A DNA stretch of 27,011 nucleotides. Origin: JBDKFK01 sp039798745. GTDB lineage: Bacteria > Patescibacteriota > Microgenomatia > UBA1406 > GWC2-37-13. Below, in pieces: positions 7,529-13,902 of this stretch (positions within the stretch are counted from its first letter, which is position 1; every line of letters begins with the position of its first letter). A program made the translations under genes and the position numbers. The DNA is taken from assembly GCA_039798745.1 (NCBI GenBank), contig JBDKFK010000024.1:1-27011 (forward strand), given 5' to 3'. The notes beneath the pieces are model-generated. The model worked only from the letters and a program-made list of their open reading frames with translations, was not told the DNA's origin and searched no databases.

Positions 7529-8774
7529 CCATCATAAGAGTGGTAGAAAACCTAGTAGCAATTTTCGTGGCGGTGGCTTTGGCAACCGATTTCCAAGAGC
7601 CGCACGACCTCAGCAGTCCGCTAACCGTGGACGCGGACAGTATATTAATCCGTCCTCGTTTGTTAAGCACGCTGAACCTATATTAGAGATAAAACAGGTG
7701 GAACCAACCCATCAGTTCAATGATTTCGCCATCCACGATAGAGTAAAGCAAAATATCGCCCAAAAAGGATATATAAAGCCTACGGCTATTCAGGATCAGT
7801 CAATTGAGCATGTACTAGCTGGAAAAGACGTACTAGGACTTGCTAACACAGGTACAGGTAAAACAGCTTCATTCCTTATTCCTCTAATCGATAAAGTATT
7901 CAAAGACAAGACGGAACGTGTGCTTATAATCGCCCCTACCAGAGAGCTTGCACTTCAGATTCGTGATGAACTGAGATCATTCTCTCCTTCATTGGGCATT
8001 TATTCTGCCTTATGTATTGGGGGAACCAGTATGGGAAATCAGATCTACGAAGTAAAACGTAATCCTCAGTTTATAATCGGTACTCCCGGAAGATTGAAAG
8101 ATCTTATCCAACAGCGTGTTCTGAGACTGGATACGTTCAGAACCGTGGTACTTGATGAGGTAGACCGCATGCTTGACATGGGTTTTGTGAAAGATATTCA
8201 GTACTTAATATCGTTATTGCCTGAAAAAAGACAGACATTACTGTACTCAGCAACCATAAATCAGGACATTGAACGAATAATTCAGACAATCTTGAAAGAT
8301 CCTATTAAAGTAGCCGTAAAAACACAAGAAACAGCGGCAAATGTGGATCAGGATGTGGTACATTTCTCATCTCCTGACGACAAACTGGCAATACTGCACG
8401 AAATGCTGCAACAGCCTGAATTTGCTAAGGTTATCATATTCGGACGCACCAAGTTTGGTGTCGAAAAACTATCACGAAAACTCTTTAAGAGTGGCCACCG
8501 AACAGTAGCTATACACGGTAACAAAACTCAGTCTCAGAGACAGAGCGCGCTTCGTGCCTTCCGCGAGAACTCAGCAAATGTGCTTATCGCGACCGATGTG
8601 GCTGCTCGCGGACTTGATATACCCGATGTAACCCATGTAATTAACTTTGATCAACCTGCAACCTACGACGATTATGTACACAGAATCGGTAGAACAGGAA
8701 GAGCAAACAGTGCCGGTAAAGCGCTTACATTCGTTGAAAAGCACGGTTCAGGCACGAGTCAGAACCGAAGCTAA
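7521..8774 (+). CDS. DEAD-box ATP-dependent RNA helicase (RhlE/CshA-like)
   Basis: This 417-residue protein has all superfamily 2 helicase motifs in order. They are a Q motif (Phe-x-Asp-Phe near 66-69 and 'KPTAIQ' at 86-91), motif I ANTGTGKT (108-115), Ia PTRELALQ, Ib TPGRL, motif II DEVD (212-215, a variant of DEAD), motif III SAT (243-245), motif V ATDVAARGLD (357-366) and motif VI HRIGRTGR (387-394). The N-terminal ~45 residues are Arg/Gly/Asn-rich, typical of an RNA-binding tail, while the C-terminal extension is very short. The likely role is unwinding of mRNA or rRNA during ribosome assembly or in the cold. The DEVD variant keeps both acidic residues needed for Mg-ATP. It is transcribed from 7326-7354 through an unusually long leader. 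The ATG at 7521 is the only in-frame ATG near the domain. Confidence 0.93.
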   Translation: MYNHHKSGRKPSSNFRGGGFGNRFPRAARPQQSANRGRGQYINPSSFVKHAEPILEIKQVEPTHQFNDFAIHDRVKQNIAQKGYIKPTAIQDQSIEHVLAGKDVLGLANTGTGKTASFLIPLIDKVFKDKTERVLIIAPTRELALQIRDELRSFSPSLGIYSALCIGGTSMGNQIYEVKRNPQFIIGTPGRLKDLIQQRVLRLDTFRTVVLDEVDRMLDMGFVKDIQYLISLLPEKRQTLLYSATINQDIERIIQTILKDPIKVAVKTQETAANVDQDVVHFSSPDDKLAILHEMLQQPEFAKVIIFGRTKFGVEKLSRKLFKSGHRTVAIHGNKTQSQRQSALRAFRENSANVLIATDVAARGLDIPDVTHVINFDQPATYDDYVHRIGRTGRANSAGKALTFVEKHGSGTSQNRS

Positions 8775-8799
8775 TCAGCCTCGGATATAGCCTATAATA

Positions 8800-8828
8800 T
8801 TGACACGGACGCGTAAGAGTACTATAAT
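8800..8828 (+). promoter_or_regulatory. Perfect consensus promoter TTGACA-N17-TATAAT
   Basis: TTGACA (8800-8805) and TATAAT (8823-8828) both match the sigma-70 consensus in all six positions, at the optimal 17-bp spacing. This is the strongest promoter in the window. It lies 26 nt after the helicase stop codon and points to the 62-aa gene. Start of transcription is expected near 8834-8835. Confidence 0.85.
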
Positions 8829-8832
8829 AATA

Positions 8833-8901
8833 ATGGTATTCTATCTTATGCACTTGCTGCATTGTGATAGGCTACCGAACTTTTACAGCACGTTTGGATA
8901 A
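8833..8901 (+). CDS. Possible 22-aa leader ORF before the 62-aa gene
   Basis: An ATG 4 nt after the consensus -10 opens a 22-codon frame (MVFYLMHLLHCDRLPNFYSTFG, given here as MVFYLMHLLHC plus 11 more) ending in TAA at 8899-8901, immediately before the large hairpin at 8904. If transcription starts at or before 8833 it would be a leaderless leader peptide. Its codons also form the hairpin 8841-8870, so the same bases may instead be purely structural RNA. Coding status is undecided. Confidence 0.3.
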   Translation: MVFYLMHLLHCDRLPNFYSTFG

Positions 8902-8996
8902 TTAAAAGGTGCACTCCGACCAACAGCATATAGTTGGTGGTCAGTGTGCACCTTTTAGGCGCAACCCCATGGCAAAGGTTCTCCGCCTGGAGAACC
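8841..8996 (+). promoter_or_regulatory. Structured leader RNA of the 62-aa gene (three hairpins)
   Basis: Three stem-loops lie between the consensus promoter and the ribosome binding site. The first is 8841-8870: CTATC and ATGCA pair with TGCAT and GATAG. The second is 8904-8956: an 11-bp perfect stem AAAAGGTGCAC / GTGCACCTTTT enclosing ACCAAC / GTTGGT. Because it begins with A4 and ends with T4 it could act as a terminator, though no T-run follows the stem. The third is 8977-8996: GGTTCTCC-GCCT-GGAGAACC, a perfect 8-bp stem. The leader of about 190 nt is a candidate cis-regulatory RNA, or the first part may be released as a small RNA. It matches no riboswitch class I recognise. Confidence 0.55.
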
Positions 8997-9027
8997 ATAA
9001 ACACCCCCTATTCAGAGGAGGAAACCC

Positions 9028-9216
9028 ATGCAGCAGCAAGATGGCCTGGCACCGTTCGAGCGATTCATGACCCAACTCGACGCTTTGCAGGCCCGTCTGC
9101 AGGAAGTGGCAAACGTCGTGCTCCCCACCGGAGCCGTCGTCACGCGCGCCGAGGCCACCGCTCTTGGCTTCACTACGGAAAACACCGTTGAGGTGAAGCC
9201 GCAGCGCTGGTTCTAG
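9028..9216 (+). CDS. Small 62-aa protein, strongly expressed signals, unknown function
   Basis: This GC-rich ORF has an excellent ribosome binding site GAGGAGG (9016-9022) five nt before the ATG. The protein opens MQQQDGLAPFERF and continues with an amphipathic, Gln/Leu/Ala-rich helix of about 25 residues ('TQLDALQARLQEVANVVL'). It then has a short beta-like stretch with Thr/Val/Glu and ends in Arg-Trp-Phe. There is no signal peptide, membrane segment or cysteine. The unit is complete: perfect promoter, folded leader, strong ribosome binding site and intrinsic terminator with UUCG loop. That implies high or tightly controlled output. Base composition is clearly richer in G+C than the helicase gene upstream and the sortase gene downstream. 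I do not recognise the family; a small nucleic-acid-binding or ribosome-associated protein would be speculation. Confidence 0.7.
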   Translation: MQQQDGLAPFERFMTQLDALQARLQEVANVVLPTGAVVTRAEATALGFTTENTVEVKPQRWF

Positions 9217-9242
9217 CTAGCGCCCATCCAACCGTGCACGGA

Positions 9243-9290
9243 CCTGGTTGTCGAGTCCTTCGGGATCCGACAACCAGGCCACCCTTTTTT
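9243..9290 (+). terminator. Intrinsic terminator of the 62-aa gene
   Basis: CCTGGTTGTCG (9243-9253) pairs perfectly with CGACAACCAGG (9268-9278). Within the loop TCC-TTCG-GGA forms a UUCG tetraloop hairpin. A run of six T (9285-9290) follows shortly after. The T-run is on the + strand side only, so it does not serve the convergent sortase gene. Confidence 0.9.
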
Positions 9291-9295
9291 AAAAT

Positions 9296-9886
9296 CTACT
9301 CAATTACTAATCTTGCAGATACTACTAATCTCTCCACGTACGCATGTCTAAACTTATCGAACTCGCCATAGCAGGTTATAAGGTGCAAATTTTTACTCTC
9401 CGTTGGACCTAAAATATCGCGCATAGGAAAGTTGTATGCGTCATATACCTTTATATCGAATACTTCAAACGTACGGCTTTCTCCTGTATCATCACCTATA
9501 CCTATACGGTCACCAATGCGCAGTTTTTGTATAGCATAAAATACACCCGGATAGGTCTCAGAGTCCAGATGCCCGTCGAGCACGGCATTTCCCTTTTCAC
9601 CCGGTCTGGCACCATATTTGTACCATCCTACTGTTACCGTATCTGAGGGAGCCTGCATATACCCATATTGATCTTTTCCGAGCGCAGTGATCGGTGCATC
9701 AATGTGTGCCGCAGGAATAACCACTCGTGCCGGGATCCCTATAGACTGAGTAATTACCGCGGACGCATCAATTGCTGCCGGAGCAGCAATTGATACCGGA
9801 AATATACACATAGCAAGCCATATTCCTGCGACTACAATAACTTTATCTTTTATAAGAACCACCTCCTCCTGTACGTGGCGCTCCAT
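9296..9886 (-). CDS. Membrane-anchored sortase (class F-like)
   Basis: This is a 196-residue cysteine transpeptidase. An N-terminal hydrophobic segment (about residues 16-38, 'VIVVAGIWLAMCIFPVSIAA') is an uncleaved anchor or signal peptide. The sortase fold follows: 'GARPGEKGNAVLDGHLDS' with catalytic His106, 'LHLITCYGEF' with catalytic Cys172, and 'YVERLVVSA' with the activating Arg186. The GARPG...GH and LxLITC patterns point to class F-type sortases of actinobacteria and some CPR. Sortases cleave a C-terminal sorting motif and join the protein to a cell-surface nucleophile. The ATG at 9886 overlaps the preceding gene by 44 nt; an earlier ATG at 9931 would overlap by 89 nt. A GGAGGAGGTGG element lies inside the overlap, so a start slightly downstream is also possible. 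It is the second gene of a two-gene operon. Confidence 0.88.
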   Translation of the reverse strand: MERHVQEEVVLIKDKVIVVAGIWLAMCIFPVSIAAPAAIDASAVITQSIGIPARVVIPAAHIDAPITALGKDQYGYMQAPSDTVTVGWYKYGARPGEKGNAVLDGHLDSETYPGVFYAIQKLRIGDRIGIGDDTGESRTFEVFDIKVYDAYNFPMRDILGPTESKNLHLITCYGEFDKFRHAYVERLVVSARLVIE

Positions 9887-10253
9887 CAGGCAAACTGGTT
9901 GTATCGTTTCCGGGTGAACCACCAATTCCATACTCTGTTGTCGGACCTGTAGTGCTGTCTTTCAACGTGCCGGTAGGTGTGGGTGTTCGTGATTTGGTAG
10001 GTGTTAACGTTACTGTGGGTTTACGAGTAGGATTGGGGGTGCCTGTTGGCGGAGCTCCTCCTACTCCAAACAATGTCTGAGCCGGTGTGGTGTTGGCAGT
10101 CTGGTTGGAACCTTTCTGACTATTTGCTGTAAAAAGATTAAAAGCGCCAAAACCAAGAACTAAAAGAAAAAGGGGGATAATAAGCAAACCCCACGCTGCC
10201 AATCCATTATCGCGCTTATAGGCGCTGTCATCGGAACTATATGATCGTATCAT
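9843..10253 (-). CDS. Anchored Thr/Pro-rich stalk protein, candidate sortase partner
   Basis: This 136-residue protein starts at an ATG placed 5 nt after GGGGGTGG, which is preferred over an upstream in-frame GTG at 10262. Residues ~19-45 form one hydrophobic segment ('AAWGLLIIPLFLLVLGFGAF') after a short charged N-terminus. The rest is low-complexity and probably extended outside the cell: repeated 'TPTP', 'TLTPTK', 'NPTRKPT' and Gly/Ser/Thr stretches. The end contains LPDGAPRTGGGGSYKR, which loosely recalls an LPxTG-type sorting signal but lacks the following hydrophobic helix, so a classical sorting role is doubtful. It is translationally linked to the sortase, whose start lies within its 3' end. 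Its function may be as a spacer, surface anchor or sortase cofactor. Confidence 0.75.
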   Translation of the reverse strand: MIRSYSSDDSAYKRDNGLAAWGLLIIPLFLLVLGFGAFNLFTANSQKGSNQTANTTPAQTLFGVGGAPPTGTPNPTRKPTVTLTPTKSRTPTPTGTLKDSTTGPTTEYGIGGSPGNDTTSLPDGAPRTGGGGSYKR

Positions 10254-10266
10254 TATTACCACCCCC

Positions 10267-10285
10267 TTTCATATATAATATGAAA
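10267..10285. repeat. Inverted repeat in the leader of the sortase operon
   Basis: TTTCATAT and ATATGAAA (8-bp perfect arms) are separated by ATA. On the reverse strand this lies just upstream of the GGGGGTGG ribosome binding site of the stalk protein, so it could form a hairpin near the site or be an operator. Confidence 0.5.
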
Positions 10286-10309
10286 CTTATATACCTTCAT
10301 TCTTTTATC

Positions 10310-10337
10310 ACTATAACGGTGAAGGTTAAAGTTTCAA
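10310..10337 (-). promoter_or_regulatory. Promoter TTGAAA-N16-TATAGT of the sortase operon
   Basis: On the reverse strand TTGAAA (10337-10332) and TATAGT (10315-10310) are 16 bp apart. Transcription would start about 50 nt before the ATG at 10253, leaving room for the inverted repeat and the ribosome binding site. Confidence 0.5.
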
Positions 10338-10365
10338 ACAAAAAGCTGTAATAATTGCGTAAGAT

Positions 10366-11412
10366 ATGAACAAACTTGATTTTATATTCTCTATCACAGA
10401 TCTTATCGACTATCTCCGTAAGAAGGGGATTGATACTTCGCAGGCAGGAGTAAGTCTCCCCACCGGTCCGAAATCTTCTTTCTTTCTTCTTATTCCACGC
10501 TACTATGTAGACCTTATAGATTGGTACGATCCCGCTGATCCACTTCGCAAGATGGTGCTTACCAGCAATCTGGAACAGGAGGTAAAGGAGTACGAAATGA
10601 CCGACCCAATAGGCGACCATAGTCATAGTCCAGTGCCAGGAATAATTCATCGCTATCCCGATCGCTGCTTACTAAACCTTATAAATATCTGCGCAGTTCA
10701 CTGCCGGTTCTGTTTCAGAAGAAATCTGCTGGATAAAAATAATGCCGATTACGAAGAGAGCATGAAATATATCGAAACCCACACCGAGATATGGGAGGTT
10801 ATTTTGTCAGGTGGAGATCCGTTTATGCTTACGGCATTTTTCCTTGATAAAGTAATTGAAAGACTGAGACGTATACCTCATGTTAAAAATATCCGCTTTC
10901 ATACCCGCACACCTGCTGTATATCCACAGCGTCTGACCGACTCATTTATAGAGTCAATCTCTCGCGCTAAACCAGTAACCGTAGTATTGCATGTAAATCA
11001 CCCTCGTGAAGTAACAGCAATGTTTGTGGAAAAAATCAACAAGCTACATAATGCAGGTGTAATGCTACTAAGTCAGACCGTGCTTATGAAAGACGTAAAT
11101 GATGCTGCCCCAGTTCTCGAAGAACTATTCAAAAAGCTTGTCACAGCGGGCATAAAGCCCTATTACCTTCACCACCCTGATCTTGCAGCCGGAACTGATC
11201 ATTTCAGAGTGTCGGTAGAACAGGGAAAGGACATAATAAGAACGCTCAGAGGATCTATTTCCGGTGTATGTATGCCCGAGTATGTAATTGATACACCGGG
11301 AGGAAATGGTAAGATTCCGGTATTCTGGTTCAAAAAAACCGGGATCAAAACATACACCGCGACTAACTTTGAAGGAAAAACAATTGAGTATACCGATCAT
11401 TACACTGAGTAA
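10366..11412 (+). CDS. KamA-family radical SAM enzyme (lysine 2,3-aminomutase / EpmB type)
   Basis: This 348-residue radical S-adenosylmethionine enzyme has the 4Fe-4S cluster motif CAVHCRFC, giving Cys109, Cys113 and Cys116. 'ILSGGDP' follows (SAM-binding region). The PLP lysine is in 'PGGNGKIPV' at Lys316. 'HHPDLAAGTDHFR' (Asp272) and 'YVIDTPGG' (Asp309) align with the two Asp residues that hold the side-chain amino group of lysine in characterised lysine 2,3-aminomutases. These features support a 2,3-amino shift on lysine or a related substrate. The length is closer to EpmB (which makes beta-lysine for EF-P modification) than to clostridial KamA (about 416). No efp or epmA gene lies nearby. 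The gene converges with the next one with a 2-bp gap. No ribosome binding site is evident; A/T-rich -10-like sequence (TAATAA at 10350) lies close to the start. Confidence 0.9.
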   Translation: MNKLDFIFSITDLIDYLRKKGIDTSQAGVSLPTGPKSSFFLLIPRYYVDLIDWYDPADPLRKMVLTSNLEQEVKEYEMTDPIGDHSHSPVPGIIHRYPDRCLLNLINICAVHCRFCFRRNLLDKNNADYEESMKYIETHTEIWEVILSGGDPFMLTAFFLDKVIERLRRIPHVKNIRFHTRTPAVYPQRLTDSFIESISRAKPVTVVLHVNHPREVTAMFVEKINKLHNAGVMLLSQTVLMKDVNDAAPVLEELFKKLVTAGIKPYYLHHPDLAAGTDHFRVSVEQGKDIIRTLRGSISGVCMPEYVIDTPGGNGKIPVFWFKKTGIKTYTATNFEGKTIEYTDHYTE

Positions 11413-11414
11413 TC

Positions 11415-12125
11415 TTAGTTCATAGCAGTAATATAGGTGCTTTCAATACTTGGTGCTATATGAACCATAAACGATCTGCCATACGCAATGCCGTTAAGAG
11501 CGGTTACCTGCACATACACTTCCCAGTCTCCGGTCATAAGTCGGTACTGAGGCACTTTCCAGTCGTGAAGATACGATTCGTTATTCCACCCGTATGCCTC
11601 ACTATCGTGTTCATACTTTACCAGCAAATCAAGTGGTTCAGCCTGCCCGGCAGCTATAGTTACGGGTTCCGGAAAGTTAGACATGTGAATATAGTCAGTC
11701 TTGTTAGGATACTGCAGTTCGGAGGCATATGCCCAACGACCTTTCATGGTTCGTCCAAGTTGTTTAAACACAACGACACCCTGCACCTGTTCCGCTGTTT
11801 CACGTGTGGTGAAAGGAAATATCCACCTCAGCCAGTGAGGAATAGATTTATTTACTACCTTTATACGGTAGAATTTCCAGCGCTGACCGTTCTGATATCT
11901 TACATCTGTGTGCATGCTTTCATCTACCGAAAGCTCGAACTGAGGTTTACGTACGGAGTCGAGAGAAAGGGCAAGAAATACACCCATGATAACCCATATT
12001 ATATTCGCAACGGCTCCAACAATGGTAGCTACAAATGCTTCCACCTGCCAGTTAAAATGAGACAGAACAGAGAGAAGCGTTGAGAGAACCGCGATACTGA
12101 ACAATGCTGATATAAGCGTATTCAT
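11415..12125 (-). CDS. Membrane-anchored protein with extracytoplasmic beta domain, unknown function
   Basis: This 236-residue protein has two hydrophobic segments at the N-terminus (about residues 5-22 and 31-55, 'AFVATIVGAVANIIWVIMGVFLAL'). A soluble region of about 170 residues follows, with alternating polar and hydrophobic strands and many aromatic residues ('WKFYRIKVVNKSIPHWLRW', 'GDWEVYVQVTALNGIAYGRSF'). This is typical of an immunoglobulin-like or other beta-sandwich domain outside the membrane. I do not recognise a named family. A TATACT on the reverse strand ends 7 nt before the ATG (leaderless type). Transcription diverges from hflX. Function unknown. Confidence 0.85.
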   Translation of the reverse strand: MNTLISALFSIAVLSTLLSVLSHFNWQVEAFVATIVGAVANIIWVIMGVFLALSLDSVRKPQFELSVDESMHTDVRYQNGQRWKFYRIKVVNKSIPHWLRWIFPFTTRETAEQVQGVVVFKQLGRTMKGRWAYASELQYPNKTDYIHMSNFPEPVTIAAGQAEPLDLLVKYEHDSEAYGWNNESYLHDWKVPQYRLMTGDWEVYVQVTALNGIAYGRSFMVHIAPSIESTYITAMN

Positions 12126-12132
12126 CGCATGT

Positions 12133-12138
12133 AGTATA
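12133..12138 (-). promoter_or_regulatory. -10 element TATACT of the 236-aa gene
   Basis: On the reverse strand TATACT ends 7 nt before the ATG at 12125, consistent with a leaderless transcript. No clear -35. Confidence 0.45.
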
Positions 12139-12212
12139 CTATGCCTTCATAGAAATTACTATATCGTTAGATAGCAGATGCACACCTTTAAGGTGTTCAT
12201 GCGATTATCAAG

Positions 12213-12218
12213 TATAAT
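12213..12218 (+). promoter_or_regulatory. -10 element TATAAT of hflX (leaderless type)
   Basis: A perfect TATAAT ends 5 nt before the ATG at 12224, predicting transcription start at or within a base or two of the start codon. No Shine-Dalgarno or good -35 is visible. Confidence 0.55.
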
Positions 12219-12223
12219 AGGGT

Positions 12224-13336
12224 ATGCAACAGCTGAATGAACGACAGCGATTTCTTATAGTAAACCTTGTGTCTCCTTATACTGGCCAAAACGAGGCGGA
12301 GGTGGAGCTGGAGGAACTAACCTCATTGGTAGAAACATATGGGGGCGCTACTGTAGTGCGTGTTATTCAACGGAGAATGCATCCAGACAGCCATACATTC
12401 ATTGGAGGAGGAAAGACCGAGGAAATAGCAGAAATGATCACCAAGGATCGAATAAACGCCGTAGTATTGAACGCGATTGTGAAGCCCGGTCAATTATTTG
12501 AGCTGGAAAAAATATTCCGTGTTAGCAATCCAAATATAAAAGTGTGGGACAGAGTAGACCTGATTCTTCATATTTTTAGCAAACATGCCACGACTCAAGA
12601 AGCAAAACTCCAGATAGAACTTGCCCGGATGCGCCACATGGGACCTCGCATATTCGGAATGGGAATGGAGATGTCACGACAGGGGGGAGGAATTGGTACG
12701 CGAGGTATCGGTGAAACGAATACCGAACTTATGAAGCGGCACTGGCGTAATGAGACTAAAGTAATCACAGATAAGTTGGAGAAAATATCGGCCGACAGAC
12801 AACGGCAGCTGGATCGCCGGAGAGAAATAGGATTCAAAACTATTTCAATCGTTGGCTACACAAATGCGGGAAAGTCTACACTATTTAATAAACTAAGCGG
12901 CAAAAAAAATATCGCGGAGAATATACTGTTTGCTACTCTCGATAGTACTGTCGGGAAAATATTTCTCCCTACACTCAAAAAAGAGGTAATTTTGTCAGAT
13001 ACCATAGGATTTATTCAGAACCTGCCTGCGAAGCTGATTACCGCGTTTAAGTCGACACTCATGGAAGCCATTAATGCGGATTTACTATTACATGTAATTG
13101 ACGCCTCAGATCATATGCTGAACGAAAAAATTCAGACGGTGGAAGAGGCTCTCGCAGAACTTAAAATAAACGATAAGAAAAAAATATATGTGTTCAATAA
13201 GGTTGATAAAGCCACGATACTAGACAAAAAAGGCTTATCCGAGACATATGCAGAGTTTACTCCTCAGTTTGTTTCAGTAAAAACAGGCGAAGGGATGCCG
13301 CAACTCATGAATATGATTGAACATTTGATGGAGTAA
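12224..13336 (+). CDS. hflX: Ribosome-associated GTPase HflX
   Basis: This is a 370-residue HflX-type GTPase. The N-terminal HflX-specific domain (about 1-200) carries 'FIGGGKTEEI', 'VWDRVDLILHIF' and the Gly-rich loop 'GGGIGTRGIGETNTEL'. The G domain has G1 GYTNAGKST (211-219), G3 DTIGF (from Asp259) and G4 NKVD (325-328). HflX binds the 50S subunit and splits stalled or stress-inactivated ribosomes; in some bacteria it contributes to heat recovery or macrolide resistance. The short C-terminus is normal. The gene stops at 13336, only 5 bp before the left inverted repeat of the cassette at 13342, and shows no damage from that junction. Confidence 0.95.
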   Translation: MQQLNERQRFLIVNLVSPYTGQNEAEVELEELTSLVETYGGATVVRVIQRRMHPDSHTFIGGGKTEEIAEMITKDRINAVVLNAIVKPGQLFELEKIFRVSNPNIKVWDRVDLILHIFSKHATTQEAKLQIELARMRHMGPRIFGMGMEMSRQGGGIGTRGIGETNTELMKRHWRNETKVITDKLEKISADRQRQLDRRREIGFKTISIVGYTNAGKSTLFNKLSGKKNIAENILFATLDSTVGKIFLPTLKKEVILSDTIGFIQNLPAKLITAFKSTLMEAINADLLLHVIDASDHMLNEKIQTVEEALAELKINDKKKIYVFNKVDKATILDKKGLSETYAEFTPQFVSVKTGEGMPQLMNMIEHLME

Positions 13337-13341
13337 AGAAT

Positions 13342-13357
13342 ATAAATCGGGAGAATA
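13342..13357 (+). repeat. Left inverted repeat of cassette A
   Basis: ATAAATCGGGAGAATA, an exact inverted match of 15489-15504. It begins 5 bp after the hflX stop codon. Confidence 0.75.
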
Positions 13358-13361
13358 GAGC

Positions 13362-13389
13362 GTGGAGACAGGTTGTTACCTGTCCCCAC
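13362..13389 (-). terminator. Terminal hairpin of the cassette A operon
   Basis: GTGGAGACAGGT and ACCTGTCCCCAC form a 12-bp stem with one mismatch and a 4-base loop. The hairpin follows the 3' end of the 156-aa gene (reverse strand) by 26 nt. What follows on that strand is only moderately T-rich, so termination may be partial. It lies just inside the inverted repeat. Confidence 0.55.
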
Positions 13390-13415
13390 ACTGAGTTTCA
13401 TCCTACGTAACTGTC

Positions 13416-13886
13416 CTACTTCACGTCTACATGCCTGATGCAGAGCGCACGGTATCCAAGAGCCACGGCTATGCCGGCCTCTTTGATACACTCTTCCGGC
13501 AGGATTGCAAACTCCATGCCGAGAACTGAGGTCTCTTCAGTCCAGGTCTCGTGGACTATCACCACATAAGCCGGACTTACATGAGCGTGCGAAAGTACAT
13601 CCATGAGAAGGTACAGATCTTGATGCGGAGCTAAAATGTGTGTCAGCAGTTTATCGAGGATGGCACGCCGTGACCTGGTGCTTGTAAGGACCCGACCCGC
13701 GCGCGACTCGATATAGATCTGCTCCGGCTCTTCAAGATCGCTGAAATAGGTGAGTCGCACCAGTGCGACAGCACGATCCCTACCCGGTATGTCTCCAGGC
13801 GCGTAAAGCTTGATAATGAGTTGATCGTTCCTGTAATCAGGTACCAGATCAAAATCATCACCTGGGACGATAGGTTTTGAAGGCAT
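13416..13886 (-). CDS. Unknown 156-aa protein, second gene of cassette A
   Basis: A strong AAAGGAGGG precedes the ATG by about 5 nt. The protein is soluble, with no signal peptide or membrane segment. It is acidic and mixed alpha/beta, with an early 'VPGDDFDLVPDYRNDQLIIKLYAPGD', a central 'RAVALVRLTYFSDL', and a helical section 'RRAILDKLLTHILAPHQDLYLLMDVLSHAHV' followed by strands 'PAYVVIVHETW' and 'VLGMEFAILPEECI'. One Cys pair lies near the end. I do not recognise a family. It is only 16 bp downstream of the 470-aa gene and shares its composition, so the two are surely one operon and their products may act together. The early PGD-phi pattern recurs in the TIR-like protein of cassette B ('SILPGDLEEIPG'), a faint hint of a shared N-terminal element. 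Confidence 0.75.
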   Translation of the reverse strand: MPSKPIVPGDDFDLVPDYRNDQLIIKLYAPGDIPGRDRAVALVRLTYFSDLEEPEQIYIESRAGRVLTSTRSRRAILDKLLTHILAPHQDLYLLMDVLSHAHVSPAYVVIVHETWTEETSVLGMEFAILPEECIKEAGIAVALGYRALCIRHVDVK

Positions 13887-13902
13887 ATACCCTCCTTTCT
13901 TG

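Noticed and set aside
7483..7686. 67-codon frame across the helicase start
   Set aside because: It lacks a ribosome binding site and lies in another frame over the clearly coding N-terminus of the helicase. The shorter frame at 7466 with a good site is a better leader candidate.
8934..9191. 85-codon frame overlapping the 62-aa gene
   Set aside because: It starts inside the 8904-8956 hairpin with no ribosome binding site and has an Arg/His-rich translation typical of the wrong frame of a GC-rich gene.
13338..13341. GAAT direct flanks as proof of transposition of cassette A
   Set aside because: Four bases can match by chance and cassette B shows no clear equivalent, so this is only supporting evidence and not proof.
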